Source: Epinephelus fuscoguttatus | Taxonomy: Eukaryota > Chordata > Actinopteri > Perciformes > Serranidae | Reading direction: 5' to 3' | Length of the DNA: 64,000 nucleotides | Assembly: GCF_011397635.1 (NCBI RefSeq) | Contig: NC_064767.1 | Coordinates: forward strand, 6,519,501-6,583,500 | Part shown: piece by piece, positions 39,901 to 53,200 of the stretch | How the letters are laid out: each line of letters starts with the position of its first letter | How positions within the stretch are numbered: the stretch's first letter is position 1 | Made by a program: the position numbers and the translations under genes | The notes under the pieces: generated by a model | Databases searched by the model: none | The model's input: the letters and a program-made list of their open reading frames with translations, nothing else | Told to the model about the DNA's origin: nothing

Positions 39901-41208
39901 AATGTGATGTCAACACTCACATTACAAAGTTAAAGCAATCAGACACTGAACCTGGCTGACTGAATAACAACATCTTCTTCTGTCTCTCTGTGCATCAGAG
40001 ATCGCTCAGGTGATCGCCCCCTACAGTGCCACAGGAGCAGAGCAGCTGACGTTAGCTCCAGGACAGCTCATCCTCATTAGAAAAAAGAATCCCGGGGGCT
40101 GGTGGGAGGGTGAGCTCCAGGTACTCAAGCTTAAACTCTAACATATGCAAAGAAATGTTCATCATGTTGACCTTACATTAAATCCAGTAACCTTGTGCCT
40201 ATTGCCAGATCCAGTTTAATTACACTACACATTTTGGGGGTAGTCAGTTCTCCTTTAAATGACTAGCTAAGTGAATTTTATATCTGGATTTTGTTAATAC
40301 CTAATAATTAAATTGTGGTTGACCTTGGATTATATGGCATATGTTTTCCTTTATATTGTAAGTCATATTTACTTCCAGGAATCCAAATTCTGTTTGCATT
40401 TTATGACTGATAATATGCTGTGTTCCGATTGGTTCAGGCCCGGGGGAAAAAGCGCCAGATAGGTTGGTTTCCAGCCAACTATGTGAAGCTGCTCAGTCCC
40501 AGCACCAGCAAGACAACGCCCACAGAGCCCACCCCTCCCAAACTGGCTCCTGCCAGCACAGGTACACTCACAAATGAATACACTCACAATTCATTTAAAG
40601 TCCTGTTTTCCATAATATGCTGGGAAACTAAATGAGGGATTAATAAGTGACAAAACTTAAATACAACATAGCTGAACTTAGCAATGTTAATAACACCTCA
40701 AGCTTCTTTTAAAATACAGATGCACTCCATCTGTAGCAGCATCTGGTTCCACCACAGAGATGAGATCGACAGCTTTATTAGCTAAAAAGACATTGTCTCT
40801 GTAACTGTCACTGTGACCTTGAAGCTGAAATGGTTACATACATAATGTACATCCTATCTGTCTCTGTTCCTTAAGCTGTGTGTCAGGTGATTGGCATGTA
40901 CGACTATGTGGCCCAGAACGACGACGAGCTGGCCTTCCTGAAGGGTCAGGTGATCACGGTGCTCAACAAGGACGACTGTGATTGGTGGAAGGGAGAGCTC
41001 AATGGGAGAGAGGGTCTGTTTCCCAGCAACTACGTCAAACTCACCACGGATACAGACCCGAGCACGCAGTGTGAGTACACGCAAACATACGCATCATCAT
41101 ACACAACATACACAGTATACTAAAACAACATATTAACATTATCTCAGTGGGAATACAAAATACTTTAACACTCACACACAGTCACACTTACTCACACTCT
41201 CTCTCCCT

Positions 41209-41249
<41 letters not shown>

Positions 41250-41552
41250 CAGAGCCAGGTGTGGAGATGCTGTCCCTCTCTCAGTGTTTGACCCCGGATT
41301 GGTTTGACCTCTTGACCTTTCACCTTGACACTCCTTTGGGCCTCTTTGATAACCTCCCAGTCATGCAACACCTCTGGGTGGTGTTTGTGTGTGTTTGTGT
41401 GGTGTGTATGTGCATGCATGTGTGTGTATATTTGCGCGCATCAGTGTAAAAGTGTTTCCCCTCTCCCTGCATGTGTCCCTTCAGCACGATCCACCATAGA
41501 CTTAGAGTTTCCAGAGCTGAGCAAAGACACGCTGGCAGTCAACCTTGACTGA
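15972..41552 (+). CDS. itsn1: Intersectin-1, short isoform (EH-EH-coiled coil-SH3x5)
   Basis: Exons 15972-41070 are shared with the long form. The SH3E exon ends in phase 1, and the exon at 41485-41552 joins it in frame, adding a short acidic tail ending DTLAVNLD before TGA 41550-41552. This gives 1278 residues without the microexon (human short form 1220). Vertebrate ITSN1 is known to produce a ubiquitous short form lacking DH-PH-C2. The terminal exon has a good acceptor (cccttcag) and is followed by AT-rich sequence suited to a 3' UTR. Its tail sequence is not confirmed against other species. Confidence 0.75.
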
Positions 41553-43065
41553 ACTCAACGTTTTGACTAATTGAAGTTGTGGGTATTTTTAGCACTACTG
41601 AGCCAAAATGAGCCTTTGTACAATATTAAAAATGATGAATCAATAGAGAGTAGGTGTTAAGAAGAAGGCTTCAGATTTGCAAATACTGTTACTATCGTCG
41701 TTAAGTTACTTTCATTCGAATCATGTCACGATAACAAGATGTTATCATGTCATTGTTTTAACAAATTAACTATTAAAAGCTTTTTATAATGGAAAAATGA
41801 CCAAAGAAAGTTCGAGCAGTTCTTGTTTAAAATTGTATGAAGAGTTTGGTGTAAGGCTTGTGTCACGCCCCAGTCCAGGCATGTGAGAGTGCAACTTAAG
41901 GATTAAATCAGAGAGCAAAAGTAAATAGAAATAGCCAGCAGTTTATTGCTAAACACAATAAATATTTATGTTACCTACAAAGTATGAAGCTTTGTGTTCA
42001 GGGTGAACCAAAGTCCAAAATATTAAACAGAAATATGTCTCTTACAAACAAACAAGGGAAACAAAAAGACAGTACTAAGCCTGAGTCCCTGAACTAAATA
42101 TAAACAGGAGAAAATGGTGTTTAATGAAAATATATACAAGACATTAGCACTAAAGCTGTGGCTAAAGATGTGTTAACACACAGAGAATTTCTAATGTTAA
42201 GCAACTGTACAGGAACAACTAGCATTTAAAAACACATCTCTAAAGGAAAAATATTGTGATATTCATTTAAGTCACATCACCCAGTCCCAACAAACCATCT
42301 CAGGTTGGATGACTGAAACTAACCTACAAATTAAAAATTAATAAATAGAAACATCATGTAAATAGTGGAGAGCATTTGATGCTAAAAGTTTGATTTCCTT
42401 TGCTGCCATGGGCCACATCAGTGACCAATAATCAATCAGTCATAAAATATTTAATATTATTAATCTGGTTTGATGTTAAAGCAAACACTTGAGCAGACCA
42501 GCATACCGACGTGAAGCGTGAAGCTGTCAGCCCAGCTAAGTGATGTAGGCTTTATTTTAACTTTGCTAGAACTTGTCATAAGAAACATAACAATTCAGCT
42601 GGTTTGCATAAAATCAAACCAGTTTGCCAGTATGCCGTAGCTTTGCAGACTGCCATTTTTAAAATCTGGGTCGAGTGCTAGCTCGATGCTAGCTCAGCTA
42701 TTTAAAAGTGGCAGGTCTCTGCAGGATGTCGCGCAAGTGATTTGGGTTTTTTCGGCTCAGCTCATCTGGAACCTCAACCAAGTTGGTGCCAAAAGAAATA
42801 CCAGGTTCCAGGCAGTATCTACAACATCTAATAATGGAAAGCCAAAAAAGAGCTAGTTAACCTCAGTAGAGTTGTGCTGTATGACGCAGTGAAAATGCTG
42901 CATCAGTGATGGCGCCGTAAACAGTCTGGTCACTATGAATTCTTCGCAACTCACGCTGCTTGCTGCTGTGTTGCTTGCTCTAGATCCTCTACTTCTATGC
43001 TAGGTTAGAGCACACCTCCACACTCTCTGTCTTGCTGCACGCTCCACCCACCTAGCACCCGACTG

Positions 43066-43096
<31 letters not shown>

Positions 43097-43285
43097 TGTT
43101 TTGTTGTTTTTGTTGATGTTGTTGTTGTCGTCCTCTCTCTAGGATCATATCATTACCCAGAACCCCCCTCTCCTCAAAGCCCTCAAAGAGACCCACTAGG
43201 CCACGCCCACTAGGCCACTCAACCAATGGGACAGCAGCAAGAGGTCACATGACCCGGAAATGGCGACTCTCCACCAATAGAAGCC

Positions 43286-43317
<32 letters not shown>

Positions 43318-44368
43318 TAACGTTAAAACGCCCAGTGGTGGCAAGAACTCTGTCTATGCATGGCTCTGACTGGACTTGGCCAAACTCTGTTTATCTAAGG
43401 CTCTGGCTCCAAACAGCAGTGTTCAGCAGGAGGGAGATCAATAGTCACTCTCCTCTCCAACTTTCTTCTTCTCTTCTTCTCCATCTTTTCTTCTTCTTCT
43501 TCTTCTTCTCTTTCACTTGGGAGGTGTTTAGCTGAAAAGGAGAGGAGATGAGACTATTGAGCTCCTTTCTCCCAGATTGGACTGATGAACATGTTTTTGA
43601 CTGGGTCACAGTGACTGTACACACATACACACACACGCACACACACGCATATCCACACACACATTAACATATATCCATGCATACAGCCCTGTCATAGCGT
43701 GGTACAGTGGATAGTGGGTCATTTTGTGGCTTTATGGGAGATTCTGTCATTAGAATCTGTAGCTCAGCTCATCCCGCTCCTTCCTGATTTTTCTTTTTTT
43801 TTATTAAACTTCGCTCCCATTGGTTCAGCAGCTTCATTCACCTGTCAGTCAAAAGCGCTGGCTCCACCCCAACCCCCTCACTAACCCCTCCCTTCCCACA
43901 GCTTCACAGAAAGACCCACTATCTGCTGGAGGACAAGTCTCATTGTCAAAGTCTCCTCTCTTCACCTCTCCTCTCCTCAATGCCAAAGACTCCTCCTTCT
44001 TCTCTCCTTCTTTTTTCCCCACTTCTTAAAAAAAGGAGATGAAGGAATGGGAGAGGAGAGGAAACAAGGCAGTTTTTGAGACACGTCCCACAGTAGCTGA
44101 GTGCTAAGTTTCAACCCAGAATGCAGCTCCCTTCTGTGGCTTATCCAGTTAGCCTTTCCTTTCTGCTCTCTTTCTCTGCTAGGGAAGGAGGCATAGAAGG
44201 GAGTGAGCAGCTGGAATGGGACTCAGCCCGTAGAGCTCAGGGCTATAAATGGAAAGCCATGCTTGTAACTGCTTAGCATACTAGCTAACCAAATTACACT
44301 CACACACCAAATGCAACATGGTACAGAGAGTTTGGGGTATGCACATGACCTGAAACAGTATGAAAAGA

Positions 44369-44429
<61 letters not shown>

Positions 44430-47179
44430 GATAATGTTTTTATCCGTTGTAGTTTAACATTCTGAAAATGTATTAACTTTAACTGATCCATTTTATGTTC
44501 TGTTGTTGTTTTTGTTTACATGTTTATTGTTTTGTCTGTTGCTATGATGATGATGAGATGCTGTCACACTGTCGAGGGTTAGACCAGAATGATGGACACA
44601 GACAGATTTGGTACTAAATATGTAGGGGTGGAACGATTTGTCAGAAAAGATAACTCGATCATGTCCGTCGTCAGATCTTTGAATCATTCCAGTTAAAGGA
44701 ATATATTTACATTTTGGGAAACGCTCATATACTTTCTTTATGCGTGCTGAATGAGAAAATCAAGACTGTTCATATTTACATAATCGTATAATCTTCCCAT
44801 TATTTTCCAGATTAATCATTTTGTCAGTAAAATGTGAAATAACAGTGAAACAGGCAACGTTTTCAAATGGTGTGTTTTATCCGACCAACAGTCTATATCT
44901 CCAAAATTCAGTTTATTATAACGTATGACAAAGAAAAGCATCAAATTCTCATGTTTAAGATTTTAAAAAACAGCAAATGTTAAAAAATTACTGAAACAAT
45001 TATTCGATTATCAAAATAGTTTCTGTCATTCGACTAATCGATTCATCAACTAATTGTTGCAGCTCTGCTCTCATATCTGTCTGTTAAATATAAGGCTAGA
45101 GCCAGCCCGCAATTAGCTTAGCTTAGCATACAAGCAGAAGCACTTAGAAACGGCCAACTTGCATCAAATTGTGCTTAAACCACCTCTAACCTTTTTTTGC
45201 ATTTCTGTTTGTGCCTGGATGAAACCACCAAAATCCAATGTGTTCACTTGTGTATTTTTTGTAAGACGTCATTTTAACGCACAGATGTGAGAGTGCTATT
45301 GATCTTCTCATCTCTCACTCAGTGAGAAAGCAATTAGTCATATTTCCCAAAATGGCAAACTGTTCCTTTAGATAGCTCAGCTGTTTTTAGTTGTGGCTCA
45401 GTTTCACAAACTCATTTGAGCTTTACCTCTTTGAATTTCCCACACTGTGATGCACCTTTTAAAGTCTTTTAGCTCACTGTCACCAAACTTCATGCACAAC
45501 AAAAAGCTGTTTTTAAGTTTGCTTCCCCCTGCACTGCAAAACCTACTGTATCGCACCATGCACAATCATTTCACCCCTACGAGGTGTTTGGTAAGGGACA
45601 GTGAAACCTGTGAAATCTTAAACTCGCACTAGAAACATCTACACTGAGGCACAGGAGTTTTTTCCACAGCCAGCTCCATCACTTTCACTACATAGCTCTG
45701 CTTCTGTAGCCACAGCTTCCTGTGCCACCAATCAAACATTCAGCACTGTTTGTTCCCACTAAATGTCATTAGCTTTACAGCGCTGCTCTGATTCCTGAAA
45801 ACATCATATATCATATTTTATCTGCATCATATCACTGATTTAACAAGAATGTGTTGAGGGACAGTGACAGAAAAACTGACAGACAGCATAGCCTCACTTT
45901 AAAGTACTGTACATCACCTGTTACCATGGTAATGTACACCCCCGGTGTGTCTTTTGCATCTCCCCCAGCACTATATCCGCCCCTGTGTTTGTTCCCATAG
46001 CAACAGACTAGTGTTATAGTGGTTGCCATATCAGATTTGTATTGTTTTGTTTTTGTTTATCCAGATGACAGTATTGTGATTTTTAATGTTTACCCTCAGA
46101 AACACAAACGACAAATGAAATGATTATTGAACTACGCAACTTTTTATACAACAAGCAATAGAGTTGTTATTATTATTATATTATTAACCTGCTTGGATCC
46201 CATTGGCTTCTCGGTGTGTCAGTATTGGAGGTGAAGGTCTCTGATTGGATGATGAGTTAAAGACCATCGGTTAAATAGAACTGAGGCCCAATTTTCGGTT
46301 TGTTTTGGGTCCTCAGGAGACAGAAATATGAGCAGGTTTTTAACAGATCCTGTTTTTTGTCAATTTGGTAACCGATGCTCGAGACTTCTCACAGTCAGAG
46401 AAAGTATTTTAGGTTAGAACAAAGACCCACCTCGACCAGAGCTGTGCTCCACACCCGCTGGGTCAATATTATCATAACAATGCCTGTTACTTTGTGCTAA
46501 CACCCATCTGCAGTCAGTTTTTGTCCCTATTAGCATTAAGTTCAAATCAAGTTTGGGACTCGCAGAGCTGCAGGTGGAAGCGACACTTACTCTGCATTTA
46601 TAGAGTGAATTTATGGTGCAGCCTAAGCTACAAACTGGGATTTTAGCATTTATGTCTTTTACCATTTTTAACCGAACGCACACTTTGCTCAACTCTGCTC
46701 TGGAGCACTGCTCTGGTCCGGTTGGGCTTGTTTAAAAAATGAATCAATAAAAGCTCTGTATGATCTATAGTTAATCTATTGAATGGTAATGGTTGATGCT
46801 TCATATGGATTATAAATAGAAACTCTGATGAATGGACAAATGGATTAACAGCCAAATGTAATTAGACTGCACTCAAGTGTCAGTGAGTGAGCGAGTGAGT
46901 GAATGAGTGAGTCAGTGAGTGAGTGAGTGAGTGAGTGAAAATAAAGCATGACTGAGCAGTGTTATGGACACGAATGGTCAGGCGGATACACAAAGGAAAG
47001 TAAAGGATACTTGAATGAATGAATGACATGTACAGAATGTTAGCATAGCATTGAGAGTAAAAATGTCCTGAGGTTTTATTGGTGGAGATTTTGATGAAGC
47101 GGTTAATCTGACTGGTCCTGATGATTAAATGCTCTGAGACAGACTGGAGTCAACTGGCCTCGTTACTCTGTCACACACA

Positions 47180-47234
<55 letters not shown>

Positions 47235-50200
47235 ACTCAGACCTGTAATGTACATGATATCTGTATTAAACCAAAGTAAGCATCCTTTTAAACTGACCTC
47301 TGAAGCATTTAATCATGTTTTTTATTTAATTATGTCCCTGTTGTGACATTTTTTTAAATACAATACAATTCAATTAAATTTTTATATATTGAGTTCGTTA
47401 TTTTTGAGTCATTTTACCTGAAGCTGCATTAATCAATAACTCTGGAGTATCTCTGCAGTTATTTGTGGCTGAAATATATCAAATATAAATAGGCAGATTT
47501 ATGAGGTGACATATATTATGGCTGTACAAAAGCAAAATGCCCCCAAAAAATGAATCTGCCCTTTTTCTGAATTCATGACACAGTAATCCTGTTTATTCAG
47601 GGATACAATAATTAATGAGATAACCACATTAATTCAGAAAAATTGCAAATAGTATTTTCTTAACTGAATGCATTACCCTTCTGTGCTGCTGTGTGTCTGT
47701 CAGCTTGTTAAGAAGTAAACGGATAAAAGCATCATTAAAGCTGAAGTATGGAACTTGTGGTTCTCCCAGTCTGGCAGTGAGAGTAATTACAACACTATCG
47801 ATCTGCTCCGCCCTCAGGAGGGCTCTCCTGAAGTCTTTTTGACTTCATCCTTTCTCAGAATGCCAAGTTTCAATGCACGTGCACAGGAAAGTCGCCAAGG
47901 TGACCACAATCAGCGTACTGTGAAATACAGAGAGCTTCCCTGGTGCCATAGGCTCTATCAGTGGTGTGAACTTGTTTGGCAAGTGCATGGACTTGTATAT
48001 GCAAAAGTCAAAATAGTCAAAATATAAATATTGCAAAAGCTAAATATTGCAAGTTACTTATTAATGTAACTGCAGCAGAGCCTGATCACATCTTAGTTTG
48101 TTCGTGATGAGAAATTAACTGATTCCACAGCAGCTCTTGAGTTTATAGCAAATTTTAAAAAGCCAGGAGCAATCTTTATTTCTCCTTTTTTGCACTCAGC
48201 TTCAAACAATTTCAGGTAACAGAAGTCATAAACCATCATAAATATCTTCCTAATTAGTAAGCTGTTTGTGAGTGACATGTTTTACCATTCATAAGAGAAG
48301 CCCAAATGCCAAGCTTCCCTATTTAGGTAAACGTTAAAACAACCAGTCTTCTGAAAGATAAAGAATTTCTGTCACATAAACTTTTAATAGACATTGTCTT
48401 TAATTTCTACACACATACACACACTTTAGACATGTGAATCACAGAAATAAACACACAGTTTCCTGGAGCACAACATAGACTCACATGACAGACTTTTGAC
48501 TTGATCTCAGGTATGTATTTTGTTGGTAATGTTGTTGCTATCATGTGTTTTTTCTCTTTTGTTTTTGCCCCTTCCATGTGTCAGGATGTTTGATTGACAG
48601 CTGTGTGTGTGCTGTTTGTATTTCAGGGTGCGCTGACCTCCACCTGCTGGACATGCTGAGTCCCATGGAGAGGAAGAGGCAGGGATACATCCACGAGCTG
48701 ATCGTCACCGAGGAGAACTACGTCAACGATCTGCAGCTCGTCACAGAGGTAAACACAAAGATACATAAGTGTTCATAAATATTATATACTGTATATAGCA
48801 CAGAATATTTACCAGTTGGGTAGTCTGGAAAGAAATTTACCTCTGAATATTTGCATCCCAGATTGTTCTGTCAGCCTTTCCTCTGCCACACATCACTGAC
48901 ATTTTTCTCTAGTAACTCTTGTGCATGTGTGTTTAGATCTTCCACAAACCTCTGTTGGAGTGCGAGCTGCTGACGGAGAAAGAGGTGGCCATGATCTTTG
49001 TCAACTGGAAGGAGCTCATCATGTGCAACATCAAGCTGCTCAAGTAAAGAGAAACAACACCTATCACTGTTACACGCTCATGCACACAGTGCGCTTTGTT
49101 TCATGTGGCAGACATTTGCATCTGACACGTTTTGCAAAGCACAAGTCAGACGTCATCGGCTTTGAAGTTATTGTAATTCTAAAAATAATATTTGCCTTGC
49201 AAAGTTTAGCTGCTTGGAACGATGCTGGAAAATAAACCTGTGCGCTGTTTTTGTTCCCTGACAGTCCAACCTGACACAGAATGGCGTATTGTTTTTAAGA
49301 TTTGCATAAAAGTCAATGAGGGTTGGTTCCAAAATGTAAAGTAATATTTATAACTCCCGTATAAACAAGTTAAATACTTTTATTATACTTCTGTTTAAAC
49401 CAAACTTTATCTCGAGGTGTGTTTATCACAGCCATACAGTTGAATACATCAGACCAAACCTCTCATCATGCCCCCTTCTCTTCTCCCCCTGCAGGGCTCT
49501 GAGGGTGAGGAAGAAGATGTCAGGCGATCGGATGCCGGTGAAGATGATTGGTGACATCCTGACCAACCAGCTGCCTCACATGCAGCCATACATCAGGTAC
49601 TGTCTGCTTTGAAACCCCACCTTTAATCGATCAGGAAGTCAGTTCTACCTTTAAACAGCTCGAGCTTGGAGAGGATAACTTATTTTCTAAGGTTTAATGT
49701 TCTAAGGTCTAGGGCCCATTTACCCAACTGGGTGAACGTTGATGTGTCAGATATGCCACGAAGTGATGACGATGGGAATGCATGAGAGATCTGGTTAACA
49801 GTTGGAGGGCGGCACACAATCACTGATTTGCACTTTACTTTACCAAATATGGCATATATGTCTAGTTATGTCTCCATGCCGGCAACAGCGATGGCCAGAG
49901 GCATTATGTTTCCGGGTTGTCCATCCAACCAAAATGAGAAATCTCGAGAACACCTTGAAATTTGGCACAAACGTCCACTTGGACTCATGGATGACCTGAT
50001 TAGAATTTGGTGGTCAAAGTTCACTGTGATCTTGTGTCCATCTCATTCTCAAGAACGCGATATCTCAAGAAGGCCTTGAGGGAGTGTCCACTTGGACTCA
50101 AGAGTGTACAGATTACAATTTGCTGGTCCAAGGTCAAAGGTCAATGTCACTGTGACCTCACAAAACATGTTTGTGGCAATAACTCAAGATTTATGTCAAT

Positions 50201-53200
50201 TATCAACACTAATGTCCAATAGAATACAATAATGAAGTGATGACATTTTATATCTCAAAGGTCAACTTCATTATGATATTATAATATTCTGCAAAAACAC
50301 TTTCTTTTTACTCAACGTCTCAGGCACAGAAGGGGAGACATTTGGTCAGATACTGAACTGGTGACACTAATCTTGATGCCCACCAAACTGTGCTGATTGT
50401 GTAGATCTTCTATGCTGATGATGTGTGTGAAGCAGCCATGTTTCCATAGACATGGATGTAAACTTTATGTACAACTTAATGGGTTCACATCATGTTCAGT
50501 TTTTTAATCTGAGGATAAATACATGAACAGCATTGAGCCATTTTTCCAGTGACCGTCTCTGTGCTGCTTTAAAGTACCTCTTAAACGGGGCGACCTCTAG
50601 CTCACCTGGTAGGGTGTGTGCCCCATATAGGGTGAATCCTTTTAAGCGGCTCTGGGTTCAGTTCTGACCCGCAGCCTTATGCTGCGTGCCATCGCTCCTC
50701 TCTCTCCCATATGTCCTGACAACACAAAGATCACATAAGTGTTCATAAATATTATATACTGTATATACCTCAGAATATTTACTGTTGGGTAACTATCTGA
50801 AAGAAATTTCTAGAATAATGTTGCATCCCAGATTGTTCTGTCAGCCTTTCCTCTGCCACACATCACTGACATTTTTCTCTAGTAAGTCTGTGCATGTGTG
50901 TCTTAGACTTACAACTATGATGATCAACTTTTGTGTTCAGATTCTGTTCGTGTCAGCTGAACGGAGCCACGCTGATTCAGCAGAAAACTGACGACAACCC
51001 TGAGATCAAAGACTTCCTGAAGGTACAAAATACACACACACACACACTGTACTTTCTGACTGAGAAACAGAGGTTAATGTTTATTTTATTACAAGACTTA
51101 TTTCACAGCAGCTCCATTAGGGACTGAGGTTAATCTCCATAAGCACCAAATTATAAACTAATATTATTATAACGGTCTATTAATTAAACATTCAGAGGTG
51201 TGTTTATCACAGCAGTTGAATACATCTCTCTCTCATCATCTCTCTCTCTTCTCTCTCTCTGCAGGGCTCTGAGGGTGAGGAAGAAGATGTCAGGCGATCG
51301 GATGCCGGTGAAGATGATTGGTGACATCCTGACCAACCAGCTGCCTCACATGCAGCCATACATCAGGTACTGTCTGCTTTGAAACCCCACCTTTAATCGA
51401 TCAGGAAGTCAGTTCTACCTTTAAACAGCTCGAGCTTGGAGAGGATAACTTATTTTCTAAGGTTTAATGTTCTAAGGTCTGGGGCCCATTTACCCAACTG
51501 GGTGAACGTTGATGTGTCGGATATGCTACGAAGTGATGACGATGGGAATCCATGAGAGATCTGGTTAACAGTTGGAGGGCGGCACACAATCACTGATTTG
51601 CACTTTACTTTACAAACACAAACATAGAATCTTTCAGATAAGATAAGATAGAACTTTATTTATTCCAAGGTAAATTGTAGAGCATCAGTTGCCGTAAAAA
51701 GTAGGAAGGAGTGCAAAGATGAATACAAAGCATTATTATAGTGCAAATCCAAAATGAAACAAAAGTGTTCCCAGGATGATGAACACAGTGAAAAACCTCT
51801 ACAATGTACATTCAACTGAGCTACAAACAAACAGTAAATTAGAGTAATTTATGAAAAGAGTGGGGAAAAATGAGAGAAACTGTCACTGTCTGGCTGATGC
51901 TTGTGCAGCTATAGAACTGATTGTTGCAAAAAATTGGTCATTCCCTACTTTAAATTAAGTTTAAGGCAGTTACAGCCATACAACTTCTACCTGTGCCCTC
52001 TTCCTTTATCTTTCTATGTTAACTAATATGTAGGAAAATCCCAAAATATTTTAAAATTAAGAGTATAAGTGTATATTTGGTTAGTAATTTACATTAAATA
52101 CTAGAAAACAAAGCTTTGGATTTATGCATGTCTGAGATTATAAAGGTAAAAGTCTGTTTTTACAGTATGTAAATGCCTTATCTTCTATAATAATTGTATT
52201 TTTTAATGTGCAAACAAATGCGTAGGTAAAATGAACACCCACACAGCCAACTAGAAAATAACTGAATGTGCCTGTGTATGATTTTCTGTTTTAGGTGAAC
52301 GAGGGCGTCAGAGAGAAGGAGAACTCAGATCGTCTGGAGTGGATTCAGGCTCACGTCCAGTGTGAAGGATTGTCTGAGGTAACTGCAGCACATACACGCA
52401 CGACCAAGAAGCTTTCCAGACATTGTTTGCGTTGTGTACTACTCACCAGCTACACATTTACAACACAGATATTAAACTACATGTCTGTGGTTGTCCATAC
52501 ACTTCAATGATAAACAAAGACCTGCAGAGCGATTAAGGGATCACCGTGGGTCAAACGATCTCACCTGACCAACTTCAACACAGTAACACATGCAATTATT
52601 ACGTTACTTATTATTATTAGTATTATTATTTATGTTTAGCCTTAATCTGTACAGCAATGGTTGGGTGTATTCACATGCTCTTGGGCCTGCTCTTAACACC
52701 TAGTTTAATAGAACAATAACAACAAAATAATCAATAGAATAATAATAATAATAATAATACATTTTATTTAAGGGCGCCTTTCATGGCACTCAAGGTCACC
52801 TTACAAAAGTACAGAAGTGCATAAAAACAGGGATAAAAACAAACAATAAAATACAATGGACAGTGCAAGGATCAGACGGAGTATGAGAGTTTGAACAGAT
52901 GGGTTTTCAGTCTGGTTTTAAAGAGGGGTAAGGAGTCCGTGTTGCGGAGGTCAGGGGGGAGGGAGTTCCAAAACTGGGGAGCCGAGCGGCTGAATGCTCG
53001 GCCCCCCATGGTGACAAGGCGAGCAGAGGGGACAGAGAGATGGATGGAGGAAGAGGATCGGAGGGTACGGGTAGGTACAGAGATATTAATGAGATCAGAG
53101 AGGTATGGAGGGGCAAGACTGTGGATGGCTCTGTATGTATGGAGTAGGATTTTGTATTGAATGCGGTATGTGATGGGGAGCCAGTGGAGCTGCTGCAGGA

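Larger units (their letters stand above)
41553..48626 (+). other. itsn1: Short-isoform 3' UTR and 7-kb intron before the DH exons
   Basis: It begins with the probable short-form 3' UTR. It holds an inverted-repeat element (about 42650-42905), a GTT-rich tract (43065-43133), a promoter-like cluster near 43215-43270, a CTT tract (43466-43512), long CA runs (44374-44428, 47172-47231) and a GAGT tandem (46886-46937). I see no exon; open frames over the CA/GT runs are artefacts. Confidence 0.5.

Noticed and set aside
41147-41449. Long open frame in histidine/threonine-rich sequence
   Set aside because: Produced by the CA/TG microsatellites; no homology or splice support.
43335-44029. Open frames near 43.4-44.0 kb as alternative itsn1 exons
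   Set aside because: Low-complexity CTT and CT tracts; no phase-compatible splice pair extends the SH3E or DH frames.
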